Shown here: piece by piece, positions 46,801 through 58,690 of the stretch
Position numbering within the stretch: position 1 is the stretch's first letter
How the letters are laid out: every line of letters begins with the position of its first letter
Source: Homalodisca vitripennis
Taxonomy: Eukaryota > Arthropoda > Insecta > Hemiptera > Cicadellidae
NCBI RefSeq assembly: GCF_021130785.1
Contig: NW_025777439.1
Location: 1-64,000, forward strand
Reading direction: 5' to 3'
DNA length: 64,000 bases
Notes under the pieces: model-generated
Told to the model about the DNA's origin: nothing
Seen by the model: only the letters and a program-made list of their open reading frames with translations
Databases searched by the model: none
Translations under genes and position numbers: made by a program

Positions 46801-48340
46801 TTTACGGTTAACTTCTAAAATCACTAGAAAAACTGAACCGATTTCATCTCAATTATATTCAATATAAAATTTGTTTCGCTTTCCTATCTTAGAATTCTGG
46901 CAGACTGAGTCGTTATGAGGAAAGCTATATCATGCTTACTTACCCATTTAAAATTTTACTAAAGATAAAGCAGAAAGGAATTATTATAATAATAACAAAA
47001 ACATTGCTCAACAATAAATAATATGTTATTTCCGTATAGCCTGAAAAAATTATAGTTGGTAATTAAACAGAACCACTGTAAACTCCAGTTTATCAATTCG
47101 TCAACATCTTAGGTAAGTTATAAATAATTTTTCAATTTACAAACCATGTAACTTAAAGAATCAAAGGAAATCAGAAATAAATTACTAGTTCTGAAATGAA
47201 AATGAAAAGAAAAAAAAGAAAATATAAACCATCGTGGGCAATTAACTTCATTGATGATTCTCTTTGTGGGAAAGACACTCACCTCATTTAATTATTCTGT
47301 GGCTCTCAAATAAATTCTTTTCTCTGAGGTTGAACATTTTTATGAGGTTTAAAAACTCTATGTGATGCTTCACTTCGGATTGAATTATAATTTACGTTTA
47401 TAAAATTGAACTGAGTTTCTTCTAAGAAAACAACACTTTCAATTGTGTTACCAATCGAAACTCAGTTAGGACTGTTGATGGTTTCATGAATGAATGTCTT
47501 CTGAAGCCCAACTAATTGCTTCCATTAAGTTGAGTTGACGGGGAACAAGGATCTCTCAGGTATTAATTTCAACAAAATTACTTCTGAAGGTCATTAAACC
47601 TAAAAAAAACTGATTAAATGCTTTACATCCCACAGAGATTTTCTTGACACAAATTTATTAACGCCTGTCAAATTGTATTATAATTCTAACGTTTGCAAAA
47701 TATTTAATATAAAGTAATACGAAATCCGTCAAATTTCAGCTGGAACGTTTCTTAACTCTAAGCGCCAGATCAGTTTGCTGCATTATTGATATTAATTACT
47801 GCAGCTACACGCTTACGTCACTTATGATAGATAACTATTGAAAATTTTTTAACTTAACACGGGTTTTTTGACGTTTTTTAATTAATTATAACGAGTGATT
47901 ATCGCGTGTATTAAGCTTGCATCATTACAGCTTACAACGTTGTACAGAAGGCAGCGACAGGCGTGATTGCTATATCGTTTAACATCGTGGATTGTGACTA
48001 CTGAAGGTTTTTCCGTGATTTCAACTACAATAAATGTCTAGCTGTTATACAAGTATTTAACAATGAGGTGGTCACTATTTTAAGTTCTGAATGAAATACA
48101 ACTGTTTTGTTATAATAAATTTAATCGGACTATTGCACTTTGAGTACATAAACGTTTTACTAATTCTACTAGTTTCTCTAAAAAAGGCAAAAAGCTAACC
48201 TAGATTTTCAAAGTACACGTAAGTAAATATGATTGATAAAGCAGCAATTCTTAAATTTGAAGGGAGATTCAGTTGCGATTTCAAATAAAATAATGGATTT
48301 TTAATAAAACAATTTATTCTAGATTCTGCACTGTAAATCG
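43891..48340. other. AT-rich noncoding stretch
   Basis: It holds a diverged duplication at 44705-44950 and a segment near 46440-46500 related to 57840-57930 (TCTCAAGAATSAAATGAG). A 67-codon frame at 45007-45210 begins with a hydrophobic stretch (ISVFCIGLATFVVPVAF) but has no recognised family. No gene is called. Confidence 0.4.
44705..44950. repeat. Diverged local duplication, ~143-bp offset
   Basis: CATCAAAATATTTAAGCTCA-like and ACTCAATGGCACGCAGCTTG occur at about 44709-44755 and 44852-44915, each followed by a GAT-TGATGAGA-GAGGT segment. Confidence 0.85.
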
Positions 48341-48590
48341 TATGGTATACAGTATAGTCTATAGTCAATAGTCAATAGTCAATTTTTTATTGCGGAGACA
48401 AAATACATTTGTATAGCAAACGTCAAATATGTTAAAATTTGGACATTACATACCACATCGAGCTCTCATTCAGACATACATTTGATCACTCATTCCACGT
48501 TCATCCATCGCCAATAATTCCCACTTCGTTCTAGAGTCAGTCTTGTTATTGTGTGGTCTCCCAGTCATACTCCAGAAACTCTTTTATTTG

Positions 48591-49162
48591 TCAAATGCAT
48601 TTGACGCTAAACAGCGTTTTTAAACGAGTTTTTAACGCCTTGAGCGTCGAGGCTTTTCTTAATTCATTAGGCAATCTGTTAATAAAATGAACCCCTGCCT
48701 GTGAAGGCAAGCGTTCATAAACCACCGTCCTGTGTCTCCCAGTTCGGTAGTTGTCTCTGCCTCTAGTCCCGTACGAGTGAATGTCTCGGCCCGTAATCAA
48801 GGCACATTTAGACATACAATACAACGTTCTTTGTTAAAATGTAGAGGCTAGGCAGAGTTAACAGTTGCAACCCTTTTGAAAGTTGACCTGCACGACTCTC
48901 TAAACTTTAATTTTGCAATGGTGCGGATCGCTCGCTTCTGTAATTTAAACACTCTTGAAAATTGGTTCCTTGCACAGGCACCCCATAGTACCAATCCGTA
49001 AGTGAGGTGTGGATAAATCAAGCCATAATACGCCGTTATCAGAACTTGACTTGGGCAGTATTTGGCTAGAGACCTCAGAACATAAATGCCTGAGGCTAAT
49101 TTTGAGCAAACGTGATCGATGTGAACATTCCATGTCAAACCTTGATCAAGGTAAAATTCCAA
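48591..49162 (-). pseudogene. LINE ORF2 C-terminal fragment (copy 3), frameshifted
   Basis: Frame 48848-49162 reads LDQGLTWNVHIDHVCSKLAS and LIYPHLTYGLVLWGACARNQ, then FRESCRSTFKRV. Frame 48591-48824 reads GRDIHSYGTRGRDNYRTGRH and RLPSQAGVHFINRLPNELRK. It ends early compared with copy 1: the FYSTDEFM-type end is altered to SVKCI before the stop. Confidence 0.85.
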
Positions 49163-49293
49163 GGAATTTTGAGGAATAGACTTCTTCTAGTATTGTATCC
49201 GCTAACATAACGCTAGGTCCATACTCAAAGTCTACTGGGTTTAAAGTGAAATTTAAAACGTTAGATTTAGATGGATTTGTATTTAGATTGAGG

Positions 49294-49620
49294 CTATGAA
49301 AAATGTTGGACACAATTGTTCATTCCAACAAATGCGTTTTGTTCCAAATCTGATTTCGAAGATTCGTTAAAACAAAGAGTCGTATCATCAGCATACTGCA
49401 CGATTTTCCCGTGTGGTAGTGATGATTTTATGTCATTAACATAAAGCAGGAAGAGAATTGGACTGAGAATGGATCCTTGAGGAACTCCATAACTCATATT
49501 TACAGAATTTGAAATATGATTAGAAATTTGGACAACTTGAGTTCTATGGCTTAGGAATGAACTAAGCCATGTGAGAGGCACGCCTCGAATGCCATGCGAT
49601 TCCAGTCTGTCAAGCAGTGT
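49294..49620 (-). pseudogene. LINE RT fragment with intact YADD (copy 3)
   Basis: The frame carries MPLTWLSSFLSHRTQVVQIS, YGVPQGSILSPILFLLYVND and QYADDTTLCFNE. The YADD codons are at 49384-49395. It matches the order of copy 1 and lacks that copy's frameshift between YVND and YADD, so the family consensus here is easy to infer. Confidence 0.88.
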
Positions 49621-49624
49621 AATA

Positions 49625-52195
49625 TTGTATATGCAGTATATCGGGTTTGTATATGTTAGAAGTGAGCATGTTTGTTTATGGGTAAAAGTTAACCCACTAA
49701 CCAGTTATAAAACTGGTTTAATTTTAGTTATGAAACTAACAGGATTTACCCAACCATTTAAGCTGCAAGAGCAAACGATTCTATCCGAAACAGTAAAAAA
49801 ACAGGTTTTGATCTGTAAATTATGAGATTATTCTCGTTGTATTGTATTGTGCACTTCGATGTTTTAGACACCACGTTTTCTTCACATAACGTACTTGTGG
49901 TGGGAAGGGTTGAATCAATGTGGTTGTTGAGTTTGGCTCCAGTTCTCCTTACTCTTAGTGCAAAATATCGTGTTTATTATACATGGACAATTTTGTTTTG
50001 AATAAATTTATTTTGTACTAATATTGAATCTCCATTTGCTAATAATAAAAACTAAATAGTCCTTACAGCTCACTCAAAAGAAGACAAAATTTTGTTTACA
50101 GCTGAAATGTTATGATTTTATTGAGTTTTTTCCAAGACATTGAATAAATTGAATTTAAAAAATTATGAAATTTTTAAGCGTTGCGGTATATTTTCTCTGG
50201 GTTCATAAAAATAACACAGAGTTGTTATTTTTTAAGTTTTTATTGCCACTTTTATTCCAGAAATGGCATACTAAGCTGGCTAATGAACTTAGCTTAGGTA
50301 ATTAAAATAACAATTTTATAAATTAATTTTAACTTGTTTGGGCCTTTTTGGAAACAGCTATTGTTAATAAATAGCCCATTATTTAGCATTGATAAAGGTA
50401 AATGGAGAATATGTTGTATATATTATATAATAAATTAATTTAAAAACAATAATTCTCTTCCATTTTACTTTTATTGTTGTCTTAAATAGACACACTTTTT
50501 CGCTTAGTTAATATTTCAGGGTTCCTAGCAAGTAGAGTAAAGACATTTTGCATGTCTTCCAGTGTGGGTAGTGCTGACAAGTTTTTTTAAGTTAAATTTA
50601 GAGTTAGTCCTGAAAAAGGGCTAGCCCACAGAATTACTCACACTTTTATTTACATAATATAAATAAACGTAAGTTATAAATGGTTGTAAACAGAGTGTAA
50701 ACTTATTCATCCTGACGTACGTACGTTAGGAAATTGTGAAGCGAACCCTTAGAAGCAATTTCACTAAAAGCCATTATTCGCTGTCACCGTCAGTTACCGC
50801 ACTGAAGACACGCGATGTGACTATTCAACTTTATCAGTATCGGTTCAACAGAAATTGAAGGTTCTACAGTTCCAATAACATTTTTTTAAAGGATCTGTTC
50901 TCATTGTAGCTCGTATCTATAGACTTGTTTGCCTGTACTTGTCATTAAGTGCTTGTACCTGTTATTGAAATGTAGGGGTTGAAGTAATACTTAGTGTTTA
51001 TTTAGCTGCTATAAATTGTTAATTCTGGTGCTCTCTAGAAATATTAGCTACTGTCAGTCACTCCATCAGTTTTTCAACAAGTCGAAAATAATTTAAATGG
51101 TCTCACATATTGAAAGATATCTGTAGTTCTATGATTCTTGTGATCATATTTCATAACCTTTACTTCTATTATGTGGGAATTTCTCTCAGTTTTACATGTT
51201 GGTGATTCTTCCATTTTCATACGATACCAGAACAGTAGATTTTGGAAATTCAAGTGTCCAAAATAATTCCAATAATACGTGCACTTGATAGTCCAGACAA
51301 CCTGGCTCATACTGAAATTGATGGAGGAATTAAGAAATAAAATACCACCAGCGGCAATATTTTTGATGGGGCTTGAAATGTCTTAGCCTAATATCGCCTA
51401 AGTAATAAGTAATAAACTTAACACCAAAATTAAAGTTAGATCACATTCAGTAGCGCTATGAATTCCATATTGTTAAATGAAATACTTTTGATATCTTGGC
51501 CTTGCACTCTGACACTGCTATAACTGTTATTTATATACCTTAATTTCAAGTGTAGAAAGCCAAAAAATGTGGTATCTGATAAAAAATTATTGTTTAACCC
51601 TTTCGATACCCAAAAAAGGTAGTGCCGTCTGCAATCAATTTCTGAGAGAAAAATCCCTCCATCTATTTTACGAACGATTATACTGTGTGATCATACGAAT
51701 AGCCTTTTGGCCCTTTGACTAAGACAAATATCTTTTCTAATACGTTCAGAAAATGTTAAATATCTCAAAGTGTAATCAATTCCTGCACATTTAAAGTAAG
51801 TATAATAAATTAAAAAGTAAGTGTTATGTAGGGTTTTTTGCGCAGGAAGGCATACAAGAAGCGATTAGGCTTATGTTTATCTTAATAAGTTGTAACTACA
51901 CAGGTATCTAGCTCATTCTCCCTCAGTGATAAGACGTATTAAATATGCGGAAGTCTGCTTAGATAATGTACATATACTACTACCAGGTAGGATGTAAAAT
52001 ATTCAGACCATCCACAAAGAAAAATGTCCTCTGACCACGGTTCCAACAGTCTTCCCTAACCACGGTGGAAAATGAATAAAGTGCACACACGAATGCTGCT
52101 GCAGGATTCCGAACCAGGTAACTTTTTTCGAATCTATTATTATTATTATTTTAATAACTTATTGGACTAAAAAATATAAGTATTGGTAATAGCAT
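49625..52195. other. AT-rich noncoding stretch
   Basis: Frames reach 84 codons (49571-49825, part of which overlaps the LINE edge) and none is recognised. A short (ATT)n at 52137-52153 is present, with a weak GGTTCGGAATCC-like B box on the minus strand at about 52107-52123. Confidence 0.4.
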
Positions 52196-52199
52196 TAAA

Positions 52200-53060
52200 A
52201 TTGTTCGTTTTGTTTAACAAAACAATAACCTAACTGATCTATCGAATTACAATTTCGCATGAAGGCAACATCGAGTTAGATGATGGCACATGTCAATTTA
52301 TTGAATTTTGGTCAGTGTTAGCTACAATTTATGCAATGGTCTTAAAGGTAAACCATGGTGTGTACGAGAAAATCGCAGAATAAATACATTTGTAAGCAAA
52401 CTGAACACATCCTAATATAAAAACATGGTAACACATTTCTCTTAACTATGTCCGGAATATATCATCTGTAGAAGTTTTCACGTCATAATTTCTATATAGA
52501 AAAAAATGTGTTCTATAACAAGTGTCTATCAATGGGATTTTGATCAGCGTTCCTTATCACTATCACTATCACTGACGCGATTGTTCTTTTGTCTGCCGGA
52601 GGGATGCAATCTATTGTTTTATGTTGATTTTCAACAGAGGTTAAACAGTGTGTATTTGTTTAAGAGAAATTTTTTATAGCATGATATATGGCAGAGTGTT
52701 AGGTAATCTTGTGTGTTAATACATGTCTATAGCTGCTTTAGAAGCAATCTCAATGAAGGGCACTCTCCGCTGAGGTTGTTAGTTACCGCAAAGACTCACT
52801 TGAGGCCACCAGTCAGGTTTATTAGTGTCTATCGTAACATGAATGGGTTTACAATCTAAAGAAAAAACACTTATAACGATCCATACCGCTTTTTTGCTAA
52901 CAATAAACTAAACCTGTCACTCATGGGGTTGAAAACATTAATTTATGGCTTTATATTTCCCCGTGTCAGTGTCTGTCTGTCCACACGCCGAGTGAAGCTC
53001 ATATCTCGAAGAGGCAGAAACATTAGGTACAAAGTTATTTTGTCACGGATTTCTTTCTGA
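52200..53060. repeat. Cluster of dispersed repeat members
   Basis: 52240-52420 resembles the downstream part of the 27055-27340 member (GAGTTAGATGATGGCACATG, ACGAGAAAATCGCAG). 52795-52845 is the reverse complement of the ACTGGTGGCCTC repeat at 36470. 52905-53060 has AACCTGTCACTCATGGGG, GTGTCTGTCTGTCCACACG and ATATCTCGAAGAGG, the core of the TGTCTGT family. It may be one composite element. Confidence 0.5.
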
Positions 53061-55644
53061 TAATACTTTTAAAGATATTTTAATTTAAACATTTTAAGTT
53101 GCTGAATTTTTGAAAATAAATTAGCTATTTCAAACAAAAGTTCCACATAAGTAACAAATTTACTAAAGACAAGTAACAATTTGCTTACTAATAATCTTAG
53201 ATATAATTTTCAAAACTAAAACACATACAAGCATTCCGACGGTAATTAAAAAGAGCTCCTCTTAATCTATGCAACTGTATCCTAAACTTTTTACTTGAAT
53301 TTGAAACACCCATATAACCAGATAAAGAATGTATGATTTAGTTTTTCTGCTGTGTAACAATTTAAAATAGAACTTATAAAGCCTGTTATAATACAGAAGA
53401 AGTAAGAAAGATTGTGATGCCGTATGTTTTTGAAACAAATCAAGATGAAGAGCTTGAAGACGGTATCTGACCGCAAGGCAGACTTAGTTACCATGACAAT
53501 AAAGGAGGAAAACAATGTACTTCTAATAGCCTTGAGCCAAAAATGGATATTACTTAGTGACGGCTATCAAAATAATATCAATATCATAACCTAGTTCTAG
53601 TGTTGTCAATAACAAGTTATTGTATATATCAATAACAATTACCTGTATATTTTAGTTATTATATGAGATAAGATTATATATATTTCCTGTTACAAGAAAC
53701 TAATTTTGGAAAATAGTCTAATATTTAATGTAACTTTACCTATGCGCTTTGTAATAAAAAAAATCTTTTGCCATTTCATCTTTTTAAGTCGACATTTTAG
53801 TTTCGTTTCCATCATAATATACCTTACTGAATGTCATAAAAAATGCTGGATCTTTACTGTTTTGTTTAATACATTTCACGAAAGTGTTTTTTTTTTAAAT
53901 ATAATTTATGGTTAAAATTATTATTAAAAAAATTAGAGTTGGTAACTGTTTGCCAAATTCGAGGTAAAAAGACGCTTTTAAATCACGTAGAGCTGCAAAA
54001 ATAGTCGTCAAGTTTGTATGTAGTAACCGATCTTTGTAGGTGTCAACTTTAGCGATGAGCAACCAATAATTATTATAATATTGTGTAACAGTATCTTAGC
54101 AATAACAGTAACTATATGAAATAATAAAATATCTTTCGGCTCAGGTACAAGAAAGGTATATATCATATAATCATCATCTCAAAATATCAAACTGAAGATA
54201 CATTATTAGTTTAGATATTTTATTTTCAACAACAATAATGGAACAGTAACTCTCAGTTTTAGCTTATAATATAATCGCAACACTTCGAAACATGTAGAGA
54301 ATCCATAATATCGAAGCCTTACAAGACCAAGATGGTTGTAAGCACATAAATTTCTTTATAAAAACGTGGACATGATTTAGCTCAAATTAATCCGAAATAA
54401 TTTGCATAAACATATTATGACTTAATGGTTTGATTGGGGTTTTTTATATCTTTAAACTGGGACCATATTGAAACTTTACGATTTATCGAAAATTAAGTAA
54501 GAATATTGGTTATGAATGGTTAAGGAACTCAACTAAGCTATGTGTAAATACTGTCTCCATACCACGTTAGTCAGAATCTATTAATAGTGACGATAGTTAT
54601 CGTGTCCAAAATTGATTCAATCTGTTAGAGCTTTGACTAAAGTGCCTACATTGAATTGTTTTGTACATGAAATTTTGTCTTTTCTTTGCATTTTTTAATG
54701 AAACGACACTTTTTTACTTAATTATAAGACAGTAGATGTTTTAATGTTTTCAGAAGTATGTCATATATAATAATTTCCTTTTGCTTAGTATTTAGTCATA
54801 AAAAAGCAGCTGATTATTTAAACAGAAACTGTGCACTAGATGACCTTTAGGGTAGTTTATGCCCCTGTTTTTGTTTTCTAAACTACTTTAATACTGCATA
54901 CATCTTTATTTAGTAAACAGAGATCTAAAACTGTTTTACTACTGGCATACATTGAAAGGCATTTCATGGCAGTGCAAGTGGTCCAAATATAACTTTATTA
55001 AATTTTCCTTTCCATTGTTTGTTCACACAAGTTACTTTTTTATTTCATTTATTTTTTACAGTAGATACAAAGTTCAAAACATTACTTTATACAACTTATT
55101 ACCGTTATTCATCAAACTCTGACATATGAACAAAGAACAAACCTAATTTATTTAAGTTTGCATTATTAAGATAAATGTTATCATTCCTTACGTCCTGCAG
55201 CTTCAACAGGAAATTCAATAAATTTCTTGTTACATGATTGATGAAATCAATGACACATAGTCCAAAGATCATTTCGTCTGTTTTCCCCTCGTATATTAAG
55301 ATAAAATACCTCCTTCGTAAAAGAATTACTGTAAAGTGTTTGCGACTGCGAGAGATCTGTGCTCGTACGAGTATGCGTTACCACAAATACTGGCATGTGA
55401 TGTCAAATCAATCACTACTTGCGGACTATAACACTGGCGTATTGGTGTTCTCTGTTTTATTGATGGTGTATATTTCCTTTGATCAATGCTTCTAAAATAA
55501 TAAAGCACTTGAATTATGTGAATATACTATTTCAGAGAGGTCCAAAAAGAACATACACTTTAAGTATACATTTTTATACATAAAATATACAATAAATGGT
55601 ACCATATATAACTGTACAGATAAAAAATCAAACATGTTTTGTGT
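53061..55644. other. AT-rich noncoding stretch
   Basis: No motif recognised. Frames reach 85 codons (55238-55495) without family similarity. Confidence 0.45.
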
Positions 55645-56345
55645 AACTCAATAAATCTCGATACGGCCACCATTTATGGCTCTGCAAGTATCAAATCAAA
55701 TTTCTATCTGCCAAACCCTTCTCAGCACTTCTTGAGTAACGTTTGCAGTACCATTTCTTATCTGCTCTCTTTCGTGGTTAACGTTTCTAATACTCTATGA
55801 ATACACACAAAGTTTATGAATCTTTTAATAACGATGTACCAGAAAAAAATCCATTGGAGTTAAGTCGGGATACCTTGATGGCCATTTCCTAGATTGACAT
55901 GCCCTCCTAGTCCATCGATCTTGAAACTTGGCATCCTGAACATGCCAAACATGGTTATGAAAATTGAAGTAAAATTGGGCATTCAATATTTCGTCACAAT
56001 AAATTATGCAGTTTGCAGAATTTTTGTGAAGAAAGTGTCTCTAAACATCAATCGTGCGTTAAAGCACACTCAACGTTGACTTTTAGAGTGTCGCGTCCAT
56101 GCTTGATAAACTCATGAGGTGGTTCTGAACCCCAAGTTCTACGGTCTGTCGATTGACATAACCATTTGTGTAAAATATTGCTCCGGAACATTAATTTTTA
56201 AAGAAATTATCATCCTCAATTTTGTATGATAAACTTACATACTTCTTTGAACTTCGAAGAAAGGCTTTCTAATTCGATCTACGTCATCTTCTAGAGTTTG
56301 TGACCTCCCCGATTCAAAACACTGCCTAAATTCTCGATCCGTTTT
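55645..56345 (-). pseudogene. Decayed Tc1/mariner-type (IS630 group) transposase
   Basis: Read on the minus strand across several frames, the order matches arthropod mariner-like transposases. Near 56150 is GYVNRQTVELGVQNH, near 56000 is NSANCIIYCDEILNAQF, near 55905 is QDRWTRRACQ, and at 55840-55885 is WPSRYPDLTPMDFFL, the block with the last catalytic acidic residue. A C-terminal part ending MVAVSRFIEL follows. Many stops and shifts are present and no terminal inverted repeats were found by eye. The family cuts and pastes DNA at TA sites; this copy is long dead. Confidence 0.72.
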
Positions 56346-57419
56346 ACTTATTACTTGATTTAGTCACGCGAAGAAGAGTAGTTTAACACCATACTAAAGC
56401 CTAAAAACGTCTAAGAACATTGACTAAAATTCAGTAAACCACAAGGCATAATATAAACGGTGGTATTTACAACTAACTATACCTAGTACCTGGCAATAAA
56501 GAAGTTAATCAAGCAATGTTAATTCAATGCAGAATCCAAGAAATGCAAGTACATGTTTGCATGAGAAAATGTCTAATAATTAATGTCTACAAAAGTATAA
56601 AAGTTTAAGATGTGGATAATTTTTAAAAGTCAGAAAAAGATTAAGTTTTTCTATCTATAACTTATAGTACGAATTTGTTAATAAAAGGGAAAATCGTTAA
56701 AATGTTAAATGCACCTCCTCATCCTTTTTATAAAATGTCATGTATTTCAACTTAATACCTTTGCAATTATTTAAACGATATTTTTTTAGTTAAACAACTG
56801 TATATAACTTGTTTAAACTATAACTCAATAAATTATTAATACTTGTGCGTAATACATTATTCGTATAATTTTGGCTCACAAACAAATAAAAATATTACAA
56901 TAAAAATGCAGTGTATCATATTATTTTTATCTCGCAAACATTGAAGTGTAAATAAAGGTTTGATACATTGACGCATTTTCTCTGCATTTTGGAACAATGG
57001 TGGAACATTCCGTAACTTGTCTGGGCCACCAATTGCACATTCCTCTAGCCCAGTTGCGATATTACAACATCGGTTCCTCTTAGCCTGCGATTTTTCTTCT
57101 TAAATCTAAATACTTAGAACTTTTAACGCTCGTTATATTGAGCGGCACTTTAATATATAAAGAAATAAGATTTCATTAAAGTATATTGATATGTCTCTTT
57201 TGTTTTTAGAAAAATTTAGAAACTTTCGCATTACAGACCCTACATGATGGACACAGAAGTGTTGTTTTTTTAATGCATGCCTGTTGATAATAAAGAAAAT
57301 CCTTCCTGAGTTGTATTGTAAATCCTTCAAATTGGGGTTTATCGCAAACTTGTGGCAGTTATGAATAACTATTACTGGGATTCATAACTCGTGTCTAGTT
57401 TTAAGGTTTATATATTGGC

Positions 57420-57560
57420 AGAACTTAGCGAAGCACCATCACTCCTGGGACTGGAAAAATTTTTAAATTTCTGCCTCTCTATCTATGGGTCTTTCTGCAC
57501 GATATTTCTAAATCAAAGTGACCTATAGACTTGAAATTGTGCTTGAAGCTAAATTTTATA
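57420..57560 (+). repeat. Dispersed repeat, TGTCTGT family member
   Basis: ACTCCTGGGACTGGAAAAAT, CTGCACGATATTTCTAAATC and CTATAGACTTGAAATTGTGC follow the family order. Confidence 0.5.
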
Positions 57561-58229
57561 TTTCATTCATACTCGTATGTATTTAGGAACACAAAGGTTC
57601 AAACATGTGACACGTACACTGACTATTCAAACATATTCAATTTCATAGTGGTTTTGTGTGTTAGTTTCTATTCAAGGGTCAGGGAATTTATATACAAAAA
57701 TTTATATAAAAACAATCAGAATGTGTTATATGGTTAAAAGATTTAACACGTAGATTTAACTTTTTCGTAAAACTTAATTTCACTAAGAATGAGTTATATA
57801 ATGCGTCAATACGTGACATCTTCTTTTCTGCATGATTTTCTTCATAACTATGTATGTGTCTGCGGAAAATCTCAAGAATCAAATGAGGTATATTTTTTAA
57901 TATTGCATGTAACCTTGTTACTATTCCTAACTCTCTTGTTAATAATTATCAAAAGGAATTTCATATTTTGCAACATAGCATGAAAGTTACCTTTTCGCCA
58001 TCTAGAATATTATTGTCCTTGATTATATCTTCGTTATTGAGCATTGTATAGTTGAAAATACCAACCTGTACTACCTTGATGGACTAATTACTGACGCTAT
58101 AATATTTTTAAAAAATTTTTCCTACAAATCGACCTATTGAAAACATTGTAGAACTAAATGATACCACGGTATCGGAAGTTCCTAAGTTTTGCAAATTTAT
58201 AAAGCACTTCTGGTTCTAATGAATTATTC

Positions 58230-58690
58230 CCGGTATCAATATTTAACTAGCTTCTTCCCACAATAAAGTAAATACGTCAAAAAATGTGTATTTATGACTA
58301 TTGTACATTTTTTTTTAAATATTTTCATAGTTTGTTTTTACCTTGTTTAGCGATCTAGATAATATATATTACAGCATCAGAAAAGCCTATACCTGTCAAA
58401 AAAATACTAAGATGGGTTTTATAACAGGTTTTAAATTTATAGTAAAGTATAGTAAAAACTAAAAAGTTGTTTGTATATATTTTAAGACATTTAAAGCTGT
58501 AATTGTGGTACAACTAGTTTCAAAATCAAAGACTAGTGAACTTTATCTAGCATAGTTCCTAACCGTCTGATTTAAAGAGTCTTCAAAGTCAAATTCTGAC
58601 CATCGTGCTTTCTAAAAACATTTTCTTAAATATATTAGTACTTACCTAATCGCAAAAATATAAAAAGGGCATGAAAACTAATGGTTACTC
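58230..58690 (+). repeat. Dispersed repeat copy, partner of 43380-43890
   Basis: Same order of shared segments as the other copy, but more A/T-rich and with several indels. The downstream end is unclear. Confidence 0.5.

Larger units (their letters stand above)
48366..49620 (-). mobile_element. CR1/Jockey-type LINE copy 3, 5'-truncated
   Basis: On the minus strand it starts at about 49620 within the RT domain (LLDRLESHGIRG) and ends near 48366 with a different tail from the other copies: AATAAAAAATTGACTATTGA followed by about three GACTATT units. CAGTATA lies on both sides (about 48350 and 49633) and may be a target duplication (weak). RT and C-terminal parts are frameshifted but well preserved. 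Confidence 0.87.

Noticed and set aside
48346..49646. CAGTATA as target-site duplication of LINE copy 3
   Set aside because: The match is only seven AT-rich bases and not flush with either end; not called as a feature.
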